From Flaccisagitta enflata (taxonomy: Eukaryota > Chaetognatha > Sagittoidea > Aphragmophora), in assembly GCA_965153355.1 (NCBI GenBank), contig OZ231128.1, positions 24,490,001 through 24,554,000 of the forward strand: 64,000 nucleotides of DNA, written 5' to 3'. The first letter of the stretch is position 1. Each line of letters starts with the position of its first letter. Of this stretch, positions 14,535 to 36,409 are shown piece by piece. Under the pieces are notes generated by a model. The model did no database searches. It was given only the letters and a program-made list of their open reading frames with translations, and was not told the origin of the DNA. Made by a program: the position numbers and the translations under genes.

Positions 14535-16640
14535 GCTGACCATCTAACACTGCTGTAAAATCTTTTTTGATGCAGACATGCAGAACTTTGCTGTGTCAGT
14601 CAGTCAGTCTGTCTGTCTGTCAGTCAGTTGATTAGTCCCTTCATAATTCTTTTTAAGAATTTGAGCTCTTTTTCGCCATCTTACCCCTGCACACCCATCT
14701 GAGACTAGGGTCTGTATATATAGCCTTGTTCTGACTCTCATCTGCATTTGTGTTATGATAATTTATATATCATATCTCCAGGGGCCGCGATGGCAACCCT
14801 GTCAGCCCCGTTTAAAACGCAGACGCTTTTCACTTTCAAGAGGGTATAACGCCAGACATTGTACTTTATCTTTATCCTAGTGTTTTATTTCATAAATTCA
14901 TAGGGGTGTAGTTCCACAGAACTAAAAAATTCAATCATGAGTAAGTTCGTACGTGATAAATACATGGTAGGGTACAATCCATGTCCAGCAATTCTACGCT
15001 GAATACACAAACCATGCTAAGCAGTGAGCAAAGGCCAGTGCTCAAGAGTCAATTCTAACTATTTTGATGCTCCTTTAACAGAGTGGGAATTTTTTTTTTC
15101 AGAATGTCCAATTTGCAGTAATGACCGGAGAGACATTCTACCTAAATTTTAGCTCATTACTAAGATATTTCTGAAATTCAAACTGTAGGTTCCAAATACT
15201 TCTTTGGGTAAGGTTTCATTTTTTCTACTTAACATACATTTCATCTTTTTCTCAGATAGATATTACAGAATACAGAATTGTATTACAGAAATTGCAGACA
15301 CCTTTGCAGGCCCGGCCAAATGTAAAACCTAAATTTTCCTCTCTTAAGATTTCCCAATGTTGTAAGAAAAATCAATAATTGTTGCATAATCTGATGAATT
15401 TTTGTGACCTTTTTGTGTGTTGTTATCAATTGTAATTGATGTGTTATGAACGTGTTTGTTAAATGTGTATGAATAGATTATCTTTACCTTAATGTCTCTG
15501 ATCTAATTATGACAACTTGCCAAAAGTTTCGTTTTAGGATAGAGGATTCCCAATCGCGCAAATCGAATAATCAACTAGTTTTATGAAACTGACTGTTGAT
15601 TGCGCTTTCTAAGGCAAACAAAGAGAATGATACTAGTCCGTCCACAAGAGCTGTCAGCTTACTATTTTGTTTGGAAGCAGTGAAAACACCTATAAGTCGC
15701 GCGAGCTTTATTGACTTACAACTCTAAACTTTCCAATTTGGCTTACAGAACTTTTGATATTTAAGACTTGCGCCATAAGTAATGGCCAAAATCTTTGGCA
15801 AAGACGTAATTGAAATTACCTGGAACAAAAATTATCTGCCTGTAAACCATCATCCAGCTTTCAGTCTGTCCCTTCAAAAAGTTTTGAAGTTTTATCATTT
15901 CCTATCGTTTTATCATCAATTACTAGGCAACAATGCGTCAAGTGTGAACATTTTTGGTAATGATGACCGTGCCCAACCGTCCGCGACTGTTGCCCTACGT
16001 CAGGCTTGTTTTTTAGATGGTGTTTACCAATTAACCTATCAATCGATTAATGACCTAAAGAAAAACTAGTCAATCTACTTTTTGACTAACATTTCTTCAG
16101 ACTTAAAAGTAAACAAGCTAAACCGTCTCACCTTTGCAAACAAAACTACATAGTACATATCATAACAGTAATTCAAAATTTTATAACTACAAAATTTCAT
16201 ATGACTACAAAAAGTGTGACAGATGGATCAACGGACTGACGGTGACGGAACAGACACTAAAACAATGATATATTGAGTCGCTTGTTCGCAACCGAGCAGC
16301 TGAAGAAAGAAATGATAAAACTAAATCTAATGAATGAGATTGGATTACCATGCAAATAATTTGATACAATTTGAAAATGTAAACCATTACCGTAAAATAT
16401 GTTTAAACAATCACAATAACGAAAGCGCGAGGATTTGTTAAATCAGTCAAGCTTTTCATTTTCCTACGCTTGTTTTTGAACGCGATTTATGGGATATGGT
16501 GATGGTTTGAATTAGAAATTCAAAAAGCATTAACGACAATGAGCAATTAAAAAGCGCGTACGATACTAAATTAATGCTGGAATGACTCGAGTGGTCGTTA
16601 TTTTTGATAAGTTGGTCATCAAGCGCATTAGGAGCAAGAA
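14535..16640. other. Intergenic, no gene recognised
   Basis: AT-rich sequence with a short (GTCA/GTCT)n run near 14597-14630 and no exon-like segment that I can support. Confidence 0.5.
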
Positions 16641-16644
16641 ATAA

Positions 16645-23723
<7,079 letters not shown>

Positions 23724-25240
23724 GTTCTGTAATGTAAGCAAAAGCGAAAAGAAATATGGGGCATTCTTTGTCATGTAGCTCTTGACGGTAAACAAGCTCA
23801 AGTGGGGGAAAGTGAAAGCTTAGGATTCCAAAACTGCCAGAGTATTATGTTTGATCTTTTCTAGTGTTGTAGAAAATTACCTGACATTTAATATAAACAA
23901 AAGCTGAGGTCATTAGCTCAAATACTTCAGAGGATAAATTAAAATCTTTGAATTGTCTAAAACTAAAAATAGCTCAAAAAACAACTCTAAGACTTGAGTG
24001 CTTTGAAACTGGTAAATGGTGTTGCTTTATTCTTCCATCAATTCTTGAACCAAATAGTGCATTCTTCGTTTCTACCTGAAGCACCATGAATGCCTTTTAG
24101 GTTTTTATTATCCAACTTGATTTAGTAATATCATTTTCTTCTCCGCAACTTGAGTTAGATTGAGAATCAATGAGCAATTTTTTGAGGTTAGAGAAGAACC
24201 TTCACATTTTTGGTCATATCTTTTTAGCTGTTTCAATTTTTCTATTTTGACCTACCAAAGCAAGAGGAACAAATGTCAGGCAGTTCCCTACAAGGAGCAA
24301 CTTTCAGATTATGAATATCTCAAGTTGTTTAGGCGTAATTAGCTTTTACTTTCCCCCACTTGAGGTTGTTCACCCTGTACATGCTAACAGCCCTGTAATT
24401 ATTTGTCAGCAGGAGCAGTAATGTAAAAGCTGCTCGTGCGCACCCAAACGGAAGATATTATCGACCAACGGACAGAGTGATAGCAAAACATACAGTGGGG
24501 ACAGAAATGCTGGTGTTCAGGCGCGATTTGAGTTTCGGCGGGCCCACTTTAGAAAATATGTTCACACCTTTACATACGTATAACACCAGTTTTACACTTA
24601 TGTATAGAAATTTATCCAACGGTCAAGTACTGAATTGGTCAAGTACTGAATCATCCATATTCAAATGCATCAGTACAAATCAGTGAAAAGCCTATTATCA
24701 CAAAATGCGGACACATATCTCATTGCCCGCCGATTCCCGAAACGTGCCGGCATTACTCGGTACTCGCTTTTGTTTAAGGGTACATAAAGCCGAAACCCCA
24801 CCACTAGATATCAACGTTAATTAGCTTCAGTTTTATTTTTTCTCCTTAAAAAGGATTCTATTCAAGACAGATGAAGTTCGATAGTTCTTTGAAATCCGTT
24901 AGAGCGGGATTCTGTGTACATGGTCTTTCCGTTGTAGTTTCAAAACGACAAGAAGAGTTATATTTTCACTTACGAATTTCACTGACAAGTGCAACAACTG
25001 AAATTGTCACGTTGTTCACAGATGATCCTCTTCTCAACGTGGAGAACGAAGCTGTGCTATTGGATGCCCAGGATGATTTCGTAACAACTCATATCCTTCG
25101 TTTAAGGCATGGCCCCTCATCCAGACATATTCTCGATCCCTCATTCACATTTTCTCTTCCCTCTCTCGGTTGCCTAGTCATTTTCTTTTCCTCCTCTTCT
25201 TCCTTAATCAGTTTCCCCCAATTTTAAGAAAAACAAAAAA
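23724..25240. other. Upstream region of the zinc-finger gene, no gene recognised
   Basis: Probably holds the 5' intron and promoter of the zinc-finger gene, but no clear first exon or core promoter could be fixed. A 118-codon plus-strand frame at 24871-25227 has no recognisable domain and no clear splice signals. Confidence 0.4.
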
Positions 25241-25257
25241 AAAACACCCATAAGTTG

Positions 25258-25922
<665 letters not shown>

Positions 25923-26265
25923 AATCTCACACATACAATCACACAAGCACAAACACAAACACAAACACAAACACAAACACACACAACATCTCATCACATC
26001 ATATCACACTGTTATGAATTGACAAGGAGAAAATGAAAATTATATTCACAAGTAGAAAAGGTCGAAAGTAAATCAAGTACAGATTGTTCCGCATAGACTT
26101 GAGATAATGGGGGTTGGCATAAACAAATATAAAAGAGAGGGATATTTTGAATGTAGATTGATCAGAATATAGTTTCATCTGTATCATAGTTGGTTGCAGT
26201 GTAAACACATTTCTATGTTTTCTAGCAAAATATCAATGTTCTTTAAAGATAGACAATATACAGGA

Positions 26266-26744
26266 ACAGCAGATGTCGTCCAGACTTGGAAATATGGGGG
26301 AGCTCATAACCTGGGTATCAATATAGTGAAGGGACTGATATATTTCAGGTGCAATGTATAAATCCTAAGAGGTTGACAATGGGGTATGGCATCCCCCTTC
26401 AGCTTACCTTAGGAAAAAAACCTTTAGTGTAAAACTATGTGATCACCATCTTTTTTTGCAGAATTTCAGCTTCATCTATTTGCAAAAATTGCAAAACCAG
26501 CTTAGGTATCAAACCTGGAACCTTTAAAATCTGATGTCAAATGAGTTAAACACTAGACCAATTCCTACAGAGTGAATTTGATCTAGTATATTCAAGAAAA
26601 TTTTCTATCAACAGAGCTGCCATACCCCATCGTCATCCATAAAGGACATAAGCATTATACACACTTGGTTTCATTTCATATACACAAATGGTATTTAGGG
26701 TATGAGGGCCCCTGTATTTCCAAAGATAGACAATATCTACTGAA
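26266..26744 (-). mobile_element. Inverted-repeat element with tRNA-like core, copy 1
   Basis: The left end ACAGCAGATGTCGTCCAGAC and the right end, containing CAATATCTACTG, are diverged inverted termini (family consensus about ACAGTAGATCTCGTCTAGAC then TTGGAAATACGGGGG). Inside, on the minus strand, is a tRNA-like stretch (about 26500-26570). Copy 2 at 30771-31215 has the same parts in inverse orientation. Confidence 0.7.
26500..26570 (-). pseudogene. tRNA-like sequence (pol III A/B-box-like)
   Basis: The minus strand shows TTGGTCTAGTGTTTAACTC, like a tRNA D arm with A box, and about 25 bp later AGGTTCCAGGTTTGATACC, like a T arm with B box. The acceptor stem is not paired, so this is not a functional tRNA. 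It could serve as an internal pol III promoter, as in SINEs. Confidence 0.5.
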
Positions 26745-27344
26745 CATTCAATGGACCCGATAGATTTTATATTTTTTTCTATATTGGCAATAAGGCAGCT
26801 AGACTACATAAGGCGTGATTTTGCCCAGCCCTCAGGCTTACGCTATAGCTCTAGTGAGGCTTATTTCAAACATAGATTTGCTGCAACTTTCCCAGAGTAT
26901 CTTCTGTAAGAATATTGTTCATCAAAAAATATACTTAAGAAAAATTCGTTTTTTAGAAATATTCCTGTAAGCCAGTGTAAAACCTAATATAAGTGCCTCT
27001 CCTTCTGAGCTTGTATATAGTGAAGGAATCACGGTCCCAGGTCAACTGGTTGGTCCTCCCAACTTGACTGACAGTTTTCTGGGAAAACATGAAAATGCGT
27101 TTCCATGGCAAATATCCATAATGAAGAAGAAATATACTTTTTTCAACATATATAAGATATCATTTACATTGTTTTGTTTTTTTCCCCATTATGTTTGTCC
27201 CAATAACTCATGCTTTGACGATATCTGCTGTACGGTAAAGGTAACGGTGAGGCGGCCTAGAATTGATAACGATTGCACCTTTGGAAAGCCCCAGCGTTTG
27301 GGAAGCAGGTTTATACATCGATATCTCTCTTACTCCTTCTGTGT

Positions 27345-27540
<196 letters not shown>

Positions 27541-27621
27541 ATGAGAGATGGAGAACGGGTTTTAGAGGTTGTATTTGCCAATAAAACAAACATTTCTTGT
27601 CTAATTTTTCTCCGAGCTAAT

Positions 27622-27810
27622 TCTTTTTAGTTGCGGACACGCAACTCTATAAGACGCTTTGTCCGTCCGTCAGTCCGTCTGTCAGCATGAGTCGAAAAGT
27701 GGGAAAACGAGCGTTTTAGAACCTTGTGTGTGTGTGTGTGTGTGTCTGTGTCGGGAATGGGGTTGGGTGTGGATGGGGGTTGGCCTCCCCTGCCCACCCG
27801 TCCGAAACGA
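27622..27810 (-). mobile_element. HT-3 short element
   Basis: Hairpin AGTTGCGGACACGCAACT at 27629-27646 with a perfect 7-bp stem, then CTTTGTCCGTCCGTCAGTCC, GAGTCGAAAAGTG, and a short (TG)n. Confidence 0.65.
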
Positions 27811-28654
27811 TACTGTGACCCTGCGTCACTTGATTTTTTCTGTTTCAGTCTGACATCTTCCACTAATTTTCATGTTTTTAGAATTATCAAAAATTGTGTG
27901 GCTGAATCAGTGGCAGAGAGTTCAAACTAAAACACAATAACTACAAAGAGTTGGACGACTTGTTCTTTTTTTTTTCCTTCAATTATTCTAACAGTAAAAC
28001 CGGAAAAAAAGCCAACATTACTTGACATCAATAATGGGCCAAATGATTCGTGGGGATGTCAAACCCCTATTTGTGTTTGGCAAAATGCAAAATGCAAAAT
28101 ACACTGGATAAATAATTCTATTCTTTAAAGCTATTCTAATTTGGAGTAGAAAATGAATTGAATAAACATAATGACTCCTGTATGTGCTTTCTTTTTTTTC
28201 ACTTATTCTCATGAAACAATTGTGTTTTACAACAAGCGATTCCAGACATCAGGGACGTCTGCTGTTATCTGTAACGTCCCTCTACAAACGCTGCGGTACC
28301 CGAAAGAAAACATTAACGTCAATCCTTACGCGGAATTTTTTGACGACGGGAGAAAAACCCATTAGTATGAAAAATGACGAATCGTTTCTGTTTACACGTT
28401 TAAGCGAATGTTTGCAAATTGCAGTTCTTCGTCTTTTTTGCTTGTCCGGTGAACTGGGGACCATGCATCCGGGCCATGGTTTGAAATCGTGACTAAGATT
28501 TTTTCTATTTGGTTGAAATTACCAATGCCCAATTGTACGCACCAGTGATTGACTGTATATCCTGCCCTGTCCCTGGTTATGGCTGCGTCAAATTAAGTCC
28601 AGGGGTGTATATTATTGAGTCGCTTTTGATTTTTTCCCCCTGCCTTTGATTTTC

Positions 28655-28675
28655 TTCCCCGCGACGCGTCGCGTT
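28655..28675. other. Perfect 14-bp palindrome
   Basis: CGCGACGCGTCGCG sits between TTGATTTTCTTCCCC and GTTTTTATG. A second snapback, (C)n-GCCACC-(G)n, lies near 28899-28925. Either could be a decayed element terminus. Confidence 0.4.
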
Positions 28676-29104
28676 TTTATGTCTATGATTTTCTTCCGCA
28701 CAAGGCAATAAAACCGTGTAATTAGGGTTTAAATAGTGTTAAACTGTGTTTTACCAATTGTGTTTTATGATTTGGTACTGTCTAAAGTTATATTTTCCCC
28801 AGATTTCTTTTCTTTTTTTTTCTTTTTTTTTTTTTTTTTTTTTGCTTTTTTCCCTCTTTGATTTCCTTCCCCGTCTCCATGCTCCAGACCCTTTGATCTC
28901 CCCCCCCCGCCACCGGGGGGGGGGGACTCAGTAACATACAGGCCTGATTGAGTCTAAAAGCGGCTTTGCCACCTGTCACCTGTCCTTCGGTTTCGTTTTA
29001 CTGCTGTCCTTGTCCAATTATGTCGCATTGAAAAGGAAAACAAAGTATAACTTAATATCCGATAATTACGCCTCTTGCTAGAAAGTGAGTGAAGCTGGAC
29101 GTAA

Positions 29105-29255
29105 TTTGGAATATTATGATGAATCATACTCTTTTGATTTAGGAAAGACTTTACACCAGGTGGGTGTACACTCAGTAATTTGGAATATTATGATGAATCA
29201 TACTCTTTTGATTTAGGAGAGACAGGTGGGTGTATACTCAGTATTATTTGTATAA
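29105..29255. repeat. Tandem duplication of about 75 bp
   Basis: AATTTGGAATATTATGATGA followed by ATCATACTCTTTTGATTTAG occurs near 29106 and near 29178. Each copy ends in CAGGTGGGTGTA. Confidence 0.9.
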
Positions 29256-29539
29256 TCAAAATGAATACCAATAAAGGCGGCTTCTAACGACTGGAAAAAA
29301 CGCCATAAACCTGTGAGTTTTACCTTTTATTCATCTCTATATTTAGTCTTCTTGTTGGCGCCATTTGAAGGAAAACAGCTACTAAAACGTGTATTCTCCC
29401 GATCATATGAAAAACAGTCAAATTACTTAATTCAATTTTTTTTTCCCAACAATATCTGTAAGTGCTAATTGTGAGGAAAGTTTTTATATTAGGTTTAGAA
29501 AAAAATGACCTTTTCATAACATAAAGCACAATTTCACAC

Positions 29540-29790
<251 letters not shown>

Positions 29791-29949
29791 TCACACGCGT
29801 TTCATCACCGCCTGTTCTGTGCAGGTTCGTAAAGTTCGTAAAGTTCGTTAGCCCCTTCAATGATTACGAAACGAATTGGATCGGAACACAGGATAAATGG
29901 GTCAACTAGTATAGTTACTTGCGGCACTCTTTGCCTTTGCCTAAACCTC

Positions 29950-30232
29950 TTTGCCCATGAAATGGTTGTTTGGTTGATGAGCTCTGAATTTGGGATTTGG
30001 AGCTGGGTTTTGAGTCTTCATTCTGGATTTGAACTTTGAGGGAAAGCTTGTAAAGGACTTTGATTAAAAAAAAAGTCCCCGGAAAACCCTTGAACGGAGT
30101 CCCCACTGAATGTGCATCACAAGCCCATAGAGAAAGCGGAGGAGTGTATAAATTTCCCAATGAGTCTAAGCGAGGTCCCTACCCAAAACGCACAAGTCAT
30201 CGGTCCTGTCGGGGCCGCTGCCCAAAAAAAGA
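29950..30232 (-). mobile_element. PAL-family element, partial
   Basis: Its right end has CATCGGTCCTGTCGGGGCCG followed by CTGCCC, a decayed PAL terminus. The left part carries the family's internal words in inverted sense (AATTTGGGATTTGGAGCTGG). Confidence 0.55.
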
Positions 30233-30770
30233 GGGATGAGAGTATCAAAATGATGAATAATCTCCCTCCAAGCATCCATGTGCGTGCCTCAACAAAGCTG
30301 ATAAGTTGATAAATTCCGTCCCGAGCCAAAACCAACATCTTAACAAGTTGAAAAGTTGAAACCTGAGCACGATTAATTGAAATTAGAAGTCAACTCAGGA
30401 AGTATGAAAGATTCAACCTATAAAGAAAAAAGAAGGAAGAGAGGAAAACTGGAAATATTACTATCGAGGTCGCGGTATATCAATTACGCAAGGATTTTTT
30501 CCTTAAAGCCAACAATTCAAACCAGTTTCGGGGTCCTTTCACATTTTTCTCGGATATTTTTCAATTTTTTTTGTAATTTGTAGCACATTGATGTCGGATT
30601 TTACTTGCTAATATTTTTTACTAGTTTTTGTGTTTTTTTTTTCACAGTCAAGAGAAACCATATGTAACGCGAACTCCGAAGAGAAAACGTCACAGTTATT
30701 GTCATTTGGGGAATTAAGAAAACTTCGCGTTATTTGTTTTGGGGCAGTGCGTGAGTGCGAGAGTAGACGT

Positions 30771-31215
30771 ACAGTAGATGTCGTCTAAACTTGAAAATAC
30801 GGGGGCCCTCATATCCTAAATACCAATTGTGCAAAAATAAAACCTTATGTGTATAATGCTATAGGCTGACAATGGGTAAGGCAGCTCTGTGGATAAAAAA
30901 TTTGCTTGAATACAGTAAATCAAATTCACTCATCTCAGACAGTAGCTGGAGTTGGTCTTGTAGTTGATTCACGTGACTTCAGATTTATCATGATCAGTTT
31001 ATTTAAAGGTTCCAGGTTCAAATTCTGGCTGGTTTTGCAATTTGAACAAATAGATAAAGCTGAAATTCCTAAGGTAAGCCGTAGGAGGATGCCATACCCC
31101 ATCATCAACCCTTTAGGGACTGTACATTACACCGAGAAAATATCAGTCCTCTCACTCTACTGATACTGAGATTATGAGCTCCCCCGTATTTCCAAGTCTA
31201 GACGAGATCTACTGT
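30771..31215 (+). mobile_element. Inverted-repeat element with tRNA-like core, copy 2
   Basis: Starts ACAGTAGATGTCGTCTAAAC and ends GTCTAGACGAGATCTACTGT; about 40 bp of each end are inverted copies. The interior (about 30951-31035) includes TTGGTCTTGTAGTTGATTC and later AAGGTTCCAGGTTCAAATTC, matching the A-box and B-box-like words of copy 1. An 85-codon frame across this region is incidental. Confidence 0.75.
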
Positions 31216-31412
31216 GCTCATTGCTTGATTAATACGAATAAAAATCGTCGATTCGAGGATAGGAACCATACGAACAAAACTTTTTAAACATACTTTTATT
31301 CCATGAAGGTTTTTGTTTTTGACAATCGTTCAAGTACAGCTATGAAAACAAATATACAAGAAAAAACAAACAAACAAAGACTGTTCAAGTAGTTTGATTG
31401 TACACATAAACG

Positions 31413-31579
31413 ATGACTCCTCGCGTGTTCCACGACGTTCGCTTCTACGTGTTCTTCCAAGGATTAGCCAACATCGGCCAATTCATTCTGGGATCTTACT
31501 TGAGAAGCGTCATTACGCAAATCGAAAGAAGATTCCAACTCAGCAGCGAAATCCTCGGCAGAATAGGCACCGGATTTCA
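31413..31579 (+). CDS. First coding exon of an SLCO/OATP-like organic anion transporter (partial gene)
   Basis: The ATG at 31413 has an in-frame TAA two codons upstream. It encodes about 56 residues ending at the donor TTTCAG|GTGAGA. The segment FFQGLANIGQFILGSYLRSV followed by ITQIERRFQLSSEILGRIG matches the first transmembrane segment and following loop of organic anion transporting polypeptides, in which an 'IE-RF-LSS--G-I' pattern is typical. OATPs are twelve-pass plasma-membrane carriers for amphipathic anions. No later exon was found, although 32 kb of plus strand follow. Either the introns are very long, the downstream satellite separates the exons, or this is a fragment. Confidence 0.6.
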
Positions 31580-31585
31580 GGTGAG

Positions 31586-32178
<593 letters not shown>

Positions 32179-32399
32179 ATTGAATAACTTTTTTTTGTCT
32201 TTTATCAACAATTATTTATAAAAAAGATGCGGTTGTAAAATGCCATGAGACTCGATCTGATATTAAGTACATGCGTCTTTCTCATGTGTCAGCTAGATTG
32301 CAATTACCCTCTACAAAAGCCGATAGATATCAGGTTTCAGGTCTCATTTCAAACAGGAATTTTTAACTAGGTTAGAATTCATCGAAAATCATTAGAGTC

Positions 32400-35300
32400 A
32401 AAAGCGACACATTCGCCCTTCTTGGCAGAGGTTTTTTAACTCTCCATTCACATCTCTCCCTTTTTTGAAGAAAACCTTAAGGACATCAAATTTCTAATTC
32501 TTTGTGTCTATCTCTCCATTGGGTTCATCTCTCCATTTTTTGAAAATACCTTCAATATGACTAATCATCTCTCCATTTTTGAACCATCTCTCCATTTATT
32601 GAAAATACCTGCTATATCACTAATCATCTCTCCATTTTTGAACCATCTCTCCATTTTTGAAAATAACTGCAATATGACTAATCATCTCTCCATTTTTGAA
32701 CCATCTCTCCATTTATTGAAAATACCTGCTATATGACTAATCATCTCTCCATTTTTGAACCATCTCTCCATTTATTGAAAATACCCGCTATATGACTAAT
32801 CATCTCTCCATTTTTGAACCATCTCTCCATTTTTGAAAATAACTGCAATATGACTAATCATCTCTCCATTTTTTAACCTTCTCTCCATTTTTTGAAAATA
32901 CCTGCTATATGACTAATCATCTCTCCATTATTGAACCATCTCTCCATTTTTTGAAAATAACTGGATTATGACTAATCATCTCTCCATTTTTGAACCATCT
33001 CTCCATTTTTTGAAAATAACTGCAATATGACTAATCATCTCTCCATTTTTGAGCCATCTCTCCATTTTTTGAAAATACCTGCTATATGACTAATCATCTC
33101 TCCATTATTGAACCATCTCTCCATTTTTTGAAAATAACTGCAATATGACTAATCATCTCTCCATTTTTGAGCCATCTCTCCATTTTTTTAAAATACCTGC
33201 TATATGACTAATCATCTCTCCATTATTGAACCATCTCTCTATTTTTAAAAATGACTGCAATATGACTAATCATCTCTCCATTTTTGAGCCAACTCTCCAT
33301 TTTTTGAAAATACTTGCAATATGACTAATCATCTCTCCCTTTTTGAACCATCTCTCCATTTTTTGAAAACACCTGCTATATGACTAATCATCTCTCCATT
33401 TTTGAACCATCTCTCCATTTATTGAAAATACCTGCTATATGACTAATCATCTCTCCATTTTTGAACCATCTCTCCATTTATTGAAAATACCCGCTATATG
33501 ACTAATCATCTCTCCATTTTTGAACCATCTCTCCATTTTTTTGAAAATAACTGCAATATGACTAATCATCTCTCCATTTTTGAGCCATCTCTCCATTTTT
33601 TGAAAATACCTGCTATATGACTAATCATCTCTCCATTATTGAATTATCTCTCCATTTTTTGAAAATAACTGCAATATGACTAATCATCTCTCCATTTTTG
33701 AGCCATCTCTCCATTTTTTGAAAATAACTGCAATATGACTAATCATCTCTCCATTTTTGAACCATCTCTCCATTTTTTGAAAATAACTGCAATATGACTA
33801 ATCATCTCTCCATTTATGAACCATCTCTCCATTTTTTGAAAATAACTGCAATATGACTAATCATCTCTCCATTTTTGAGCCATCTCTCCATTTTTTGAAA
33901 ATACTTGCAATATGACTAATCATCTCTCCATTTTTGAGCCATCTCTCCATTTTTTGAAAATACTTGCAATATGACTAATCATCTCTCCATTTTTGAACCA
34001 TCTCTCCATTTTTTGAAAATACCTGCTATATGACTAATCATCTCTCCATTTTTGAACCATCTCTCCATTTATTGAAAATACCTGCTATATGACTAATCAT
34101 CTCTCCAATTTTGAACAATCTCTCCATTTATTGAATATACCCGCTATATGACTAATCATCTCTCAATTATTGAACCATCTCTCTATTTTTGAAAATAACT
34201 ACAATATGACTGATCATCTCTCCATTTTTGAGCCATCTCTCCATTTTTTGAAAATACTTGCAATATGGCTAATCATCTCTCCATTTTTGAACCATCTCTC
34301 CATTTTTTGAAAATACCTGCTATATGACTAATCATCTCTCCATTTTTGAACCATCTCTCCATTTATTGAAAATACCTGCTGTATGACTAATCATCTCTCC
34401 ATTTTTGAACCATCTCTCTATTTTTTAAAAACAACTGCAATATGACTAATCATCTCTCCATTTTTGAGCCATCTCTCCATTTTTTGAAAATACTTGAAAT
34501 ATGACTAATCATCTCTCCATTTTTGAACCATCTCTCCATTTTTTGAAAATAACTGCAATATGACTAATCATCTCTCCATTTTTGAGCCATCTCTCCATTT
34601 TTTGAAAATACCTGCTATATGACTAATCATCTCTCCATTATTGAACCATCTCTCTATTTTTTGAAAATAACTGCAATATGACTAATCATCTCTCCATTTT
34701 TGAGCCATCTTTCCATTTTTTGAAAATACTTGCAATATGACTAATCATCTCTCCATTTTTGAACCATCTCTCCATTTTTTGAAAATACCTGCTATATGAC
34801 TAATCATCTCTCCATTATTGAACATTCTCTCCATTTTTTGAAAATAACTGCAATATGACTAAATATCTCTCTATTTTTGAGCCGTCTCTCCATTTTTTGA
34901 AAATAACTGCAATATGAGTAATCATCTCTCCATTTTTGAACCATCTCTCCATTTTTTGAAAATACCTGCTATATGACTAATTATCTCTCCATTATTGAAC
35001 CATCTCTCCATTTTTTGAAAATACTTGCAATATGACTTATCATCTCTCCATTATTGAACCATCTCTCCATTTTTTGAAAATACTTGCAATATGACTAATC
35101 ATCTCTCCATTTTTGAACCATCTCTCCATTTTTTGAAAATACCTGCTATATGACTAATCATCTCTCCATTATTGAACCATCTCTCCATTATTTGAAAGTA
35201 ACTGCAATATGACTAATCATCTCTCCATTATTGAACCATCTCTCCATTTTTGAAAAAAACTGCTATATGACTAATCATCTCTCCATTTTTGAACCATCTC

Positions 35301-36400
35301 TCCATTTTTGAAAATAACTGCAATATGACTAATCATCTCTCCATTTTTGAACCATCTCTCCATTTTTTGAAAATACCTGGATATGACTAATCATCTCTCC
35401 ATTATTGAACCATCTCTCCATTTTTGAAAATAACTGCTATATGACTAATCATCTCTCCATTTTTGAACCATCTCTCCATTTTTTGAAAATACCTGCTACA
35501 TGACTAATCATCTCTCCATTTTTGAACCATCTCTCCATTTTTTGAAAATAACTGCAATATGACTAATCATCTCTCCATTTTTGAGCCATCTCTCCATTTT
35601 TTGAAAATACCTGCTATATGACTAATCATCTCTCCATTATTGAACCATCTCTCCATTTTTTGAAAATAACTGGAATATGACTAATCATCTCTCCGTTTTT
35701 GAGCCACCTCTCCATTTTTTGAAAATAACTGCAATATGACTAATCATCTCACCATTTTTGAACCATCTCTCTATTTTTTGAAAATACCTGCTATATGACT
35801 AATCAACAATCCATTTTTTCATCATCTTTCCATTTTTGAAAATAACTGCAATATGACTAATCATCTCTCCATTTTTGAACCATCACTCCATTTTTTGAAA
35901 ATACCTGCTATATGACTAATCATCTCTCCATTTTTTAACCATCTCTCCATTTTTGAAAATAACTGCAATATGACTAATCATCTCTCCATTTTTGAACCAT
36001 CTCTGCATTTTTTGAAAATACCTGCTATATGACTAATCATCTCTCCATTTTTGAACCATCTCTCCATTTTTTGAAAATACCTGCAATATGACTAATCATT
36101 TCTTCATTTTTGAACCATCTCTCACTTTCTTGGAAATACCTGCTGTATGACTAACCATATTTCCACTTTTGAATTATCTCTCCATTTTCAGGAAATACTT
36201 GCAATATGACTTACCATATCTCCATCTTTTTACCATCTCTCCTTTTTCATGACATACTCGCAATATGACTGAACATATATCCAATTTTGAACCATCCCTT
36301 CATTTTTAAAGAAATACCTGCTTTATGACTTATCATCTCTTCATTTTTGAACCATCTCTCCATTTTTTAGAAATACTTGCAATATGACTAAACATCTTTC
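32400..36400 (-). repeat. 59-bp satellite array, left copy
   Basis: About 65 units of 59 bp. In the inverse sense used at 58.3 kb, each unit holds the word TGGAGAGATG twice, spaced about 40 and 19 bp. Variants alternate (CCTGCTATATG or ACTGCAATATG; GAGCC or GAACC; ATTTTTG or ATTATTG), giving a roughly 118-bp two-unit higher-order repeat. Units decay near both ends. The left flank (GGCAGAGGTTTTTTAACTCT) has an inverted match beyond the right array near 61810-61830. Confidence 0.95.
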
Positions 36401-36409
36401 CATGGCAGG

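Noticed and set aside
15782-16069. 95-codon plus-strand frame
   Set aside because: No domain and no splice context; part of it looks like a decayed dispersed repeat (GACCGTGCCCAACCGTCCGC).
24487-24860. Possible Tc1/mariner end (ACAGTGGGGACAG)
   Set aside because: No matching inverted terminus was found on the other side.
24871-25227. 118-codon plus-strand frame
   Set aside because: No recognisable domain, low-complexity end and no convincing splice signals; not supported as a gene.
28171-28492. Overlapping plus-strand frames of 64 and 102 codons
   Set aside because: Base composition is somewhat coding-like, but neither frame shows a known motif or clear exon borders.
30906-31163. 85-codon plus-strand frame
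   Set aside because: It lies inside the inverted-repeat element with the tRNA-like core.
32400-36400. Regular repeats resembling a CRISPR array
   Set aside because: The units are contiguous 59-bp satellite monomers without unique spacers, in an animal genome.
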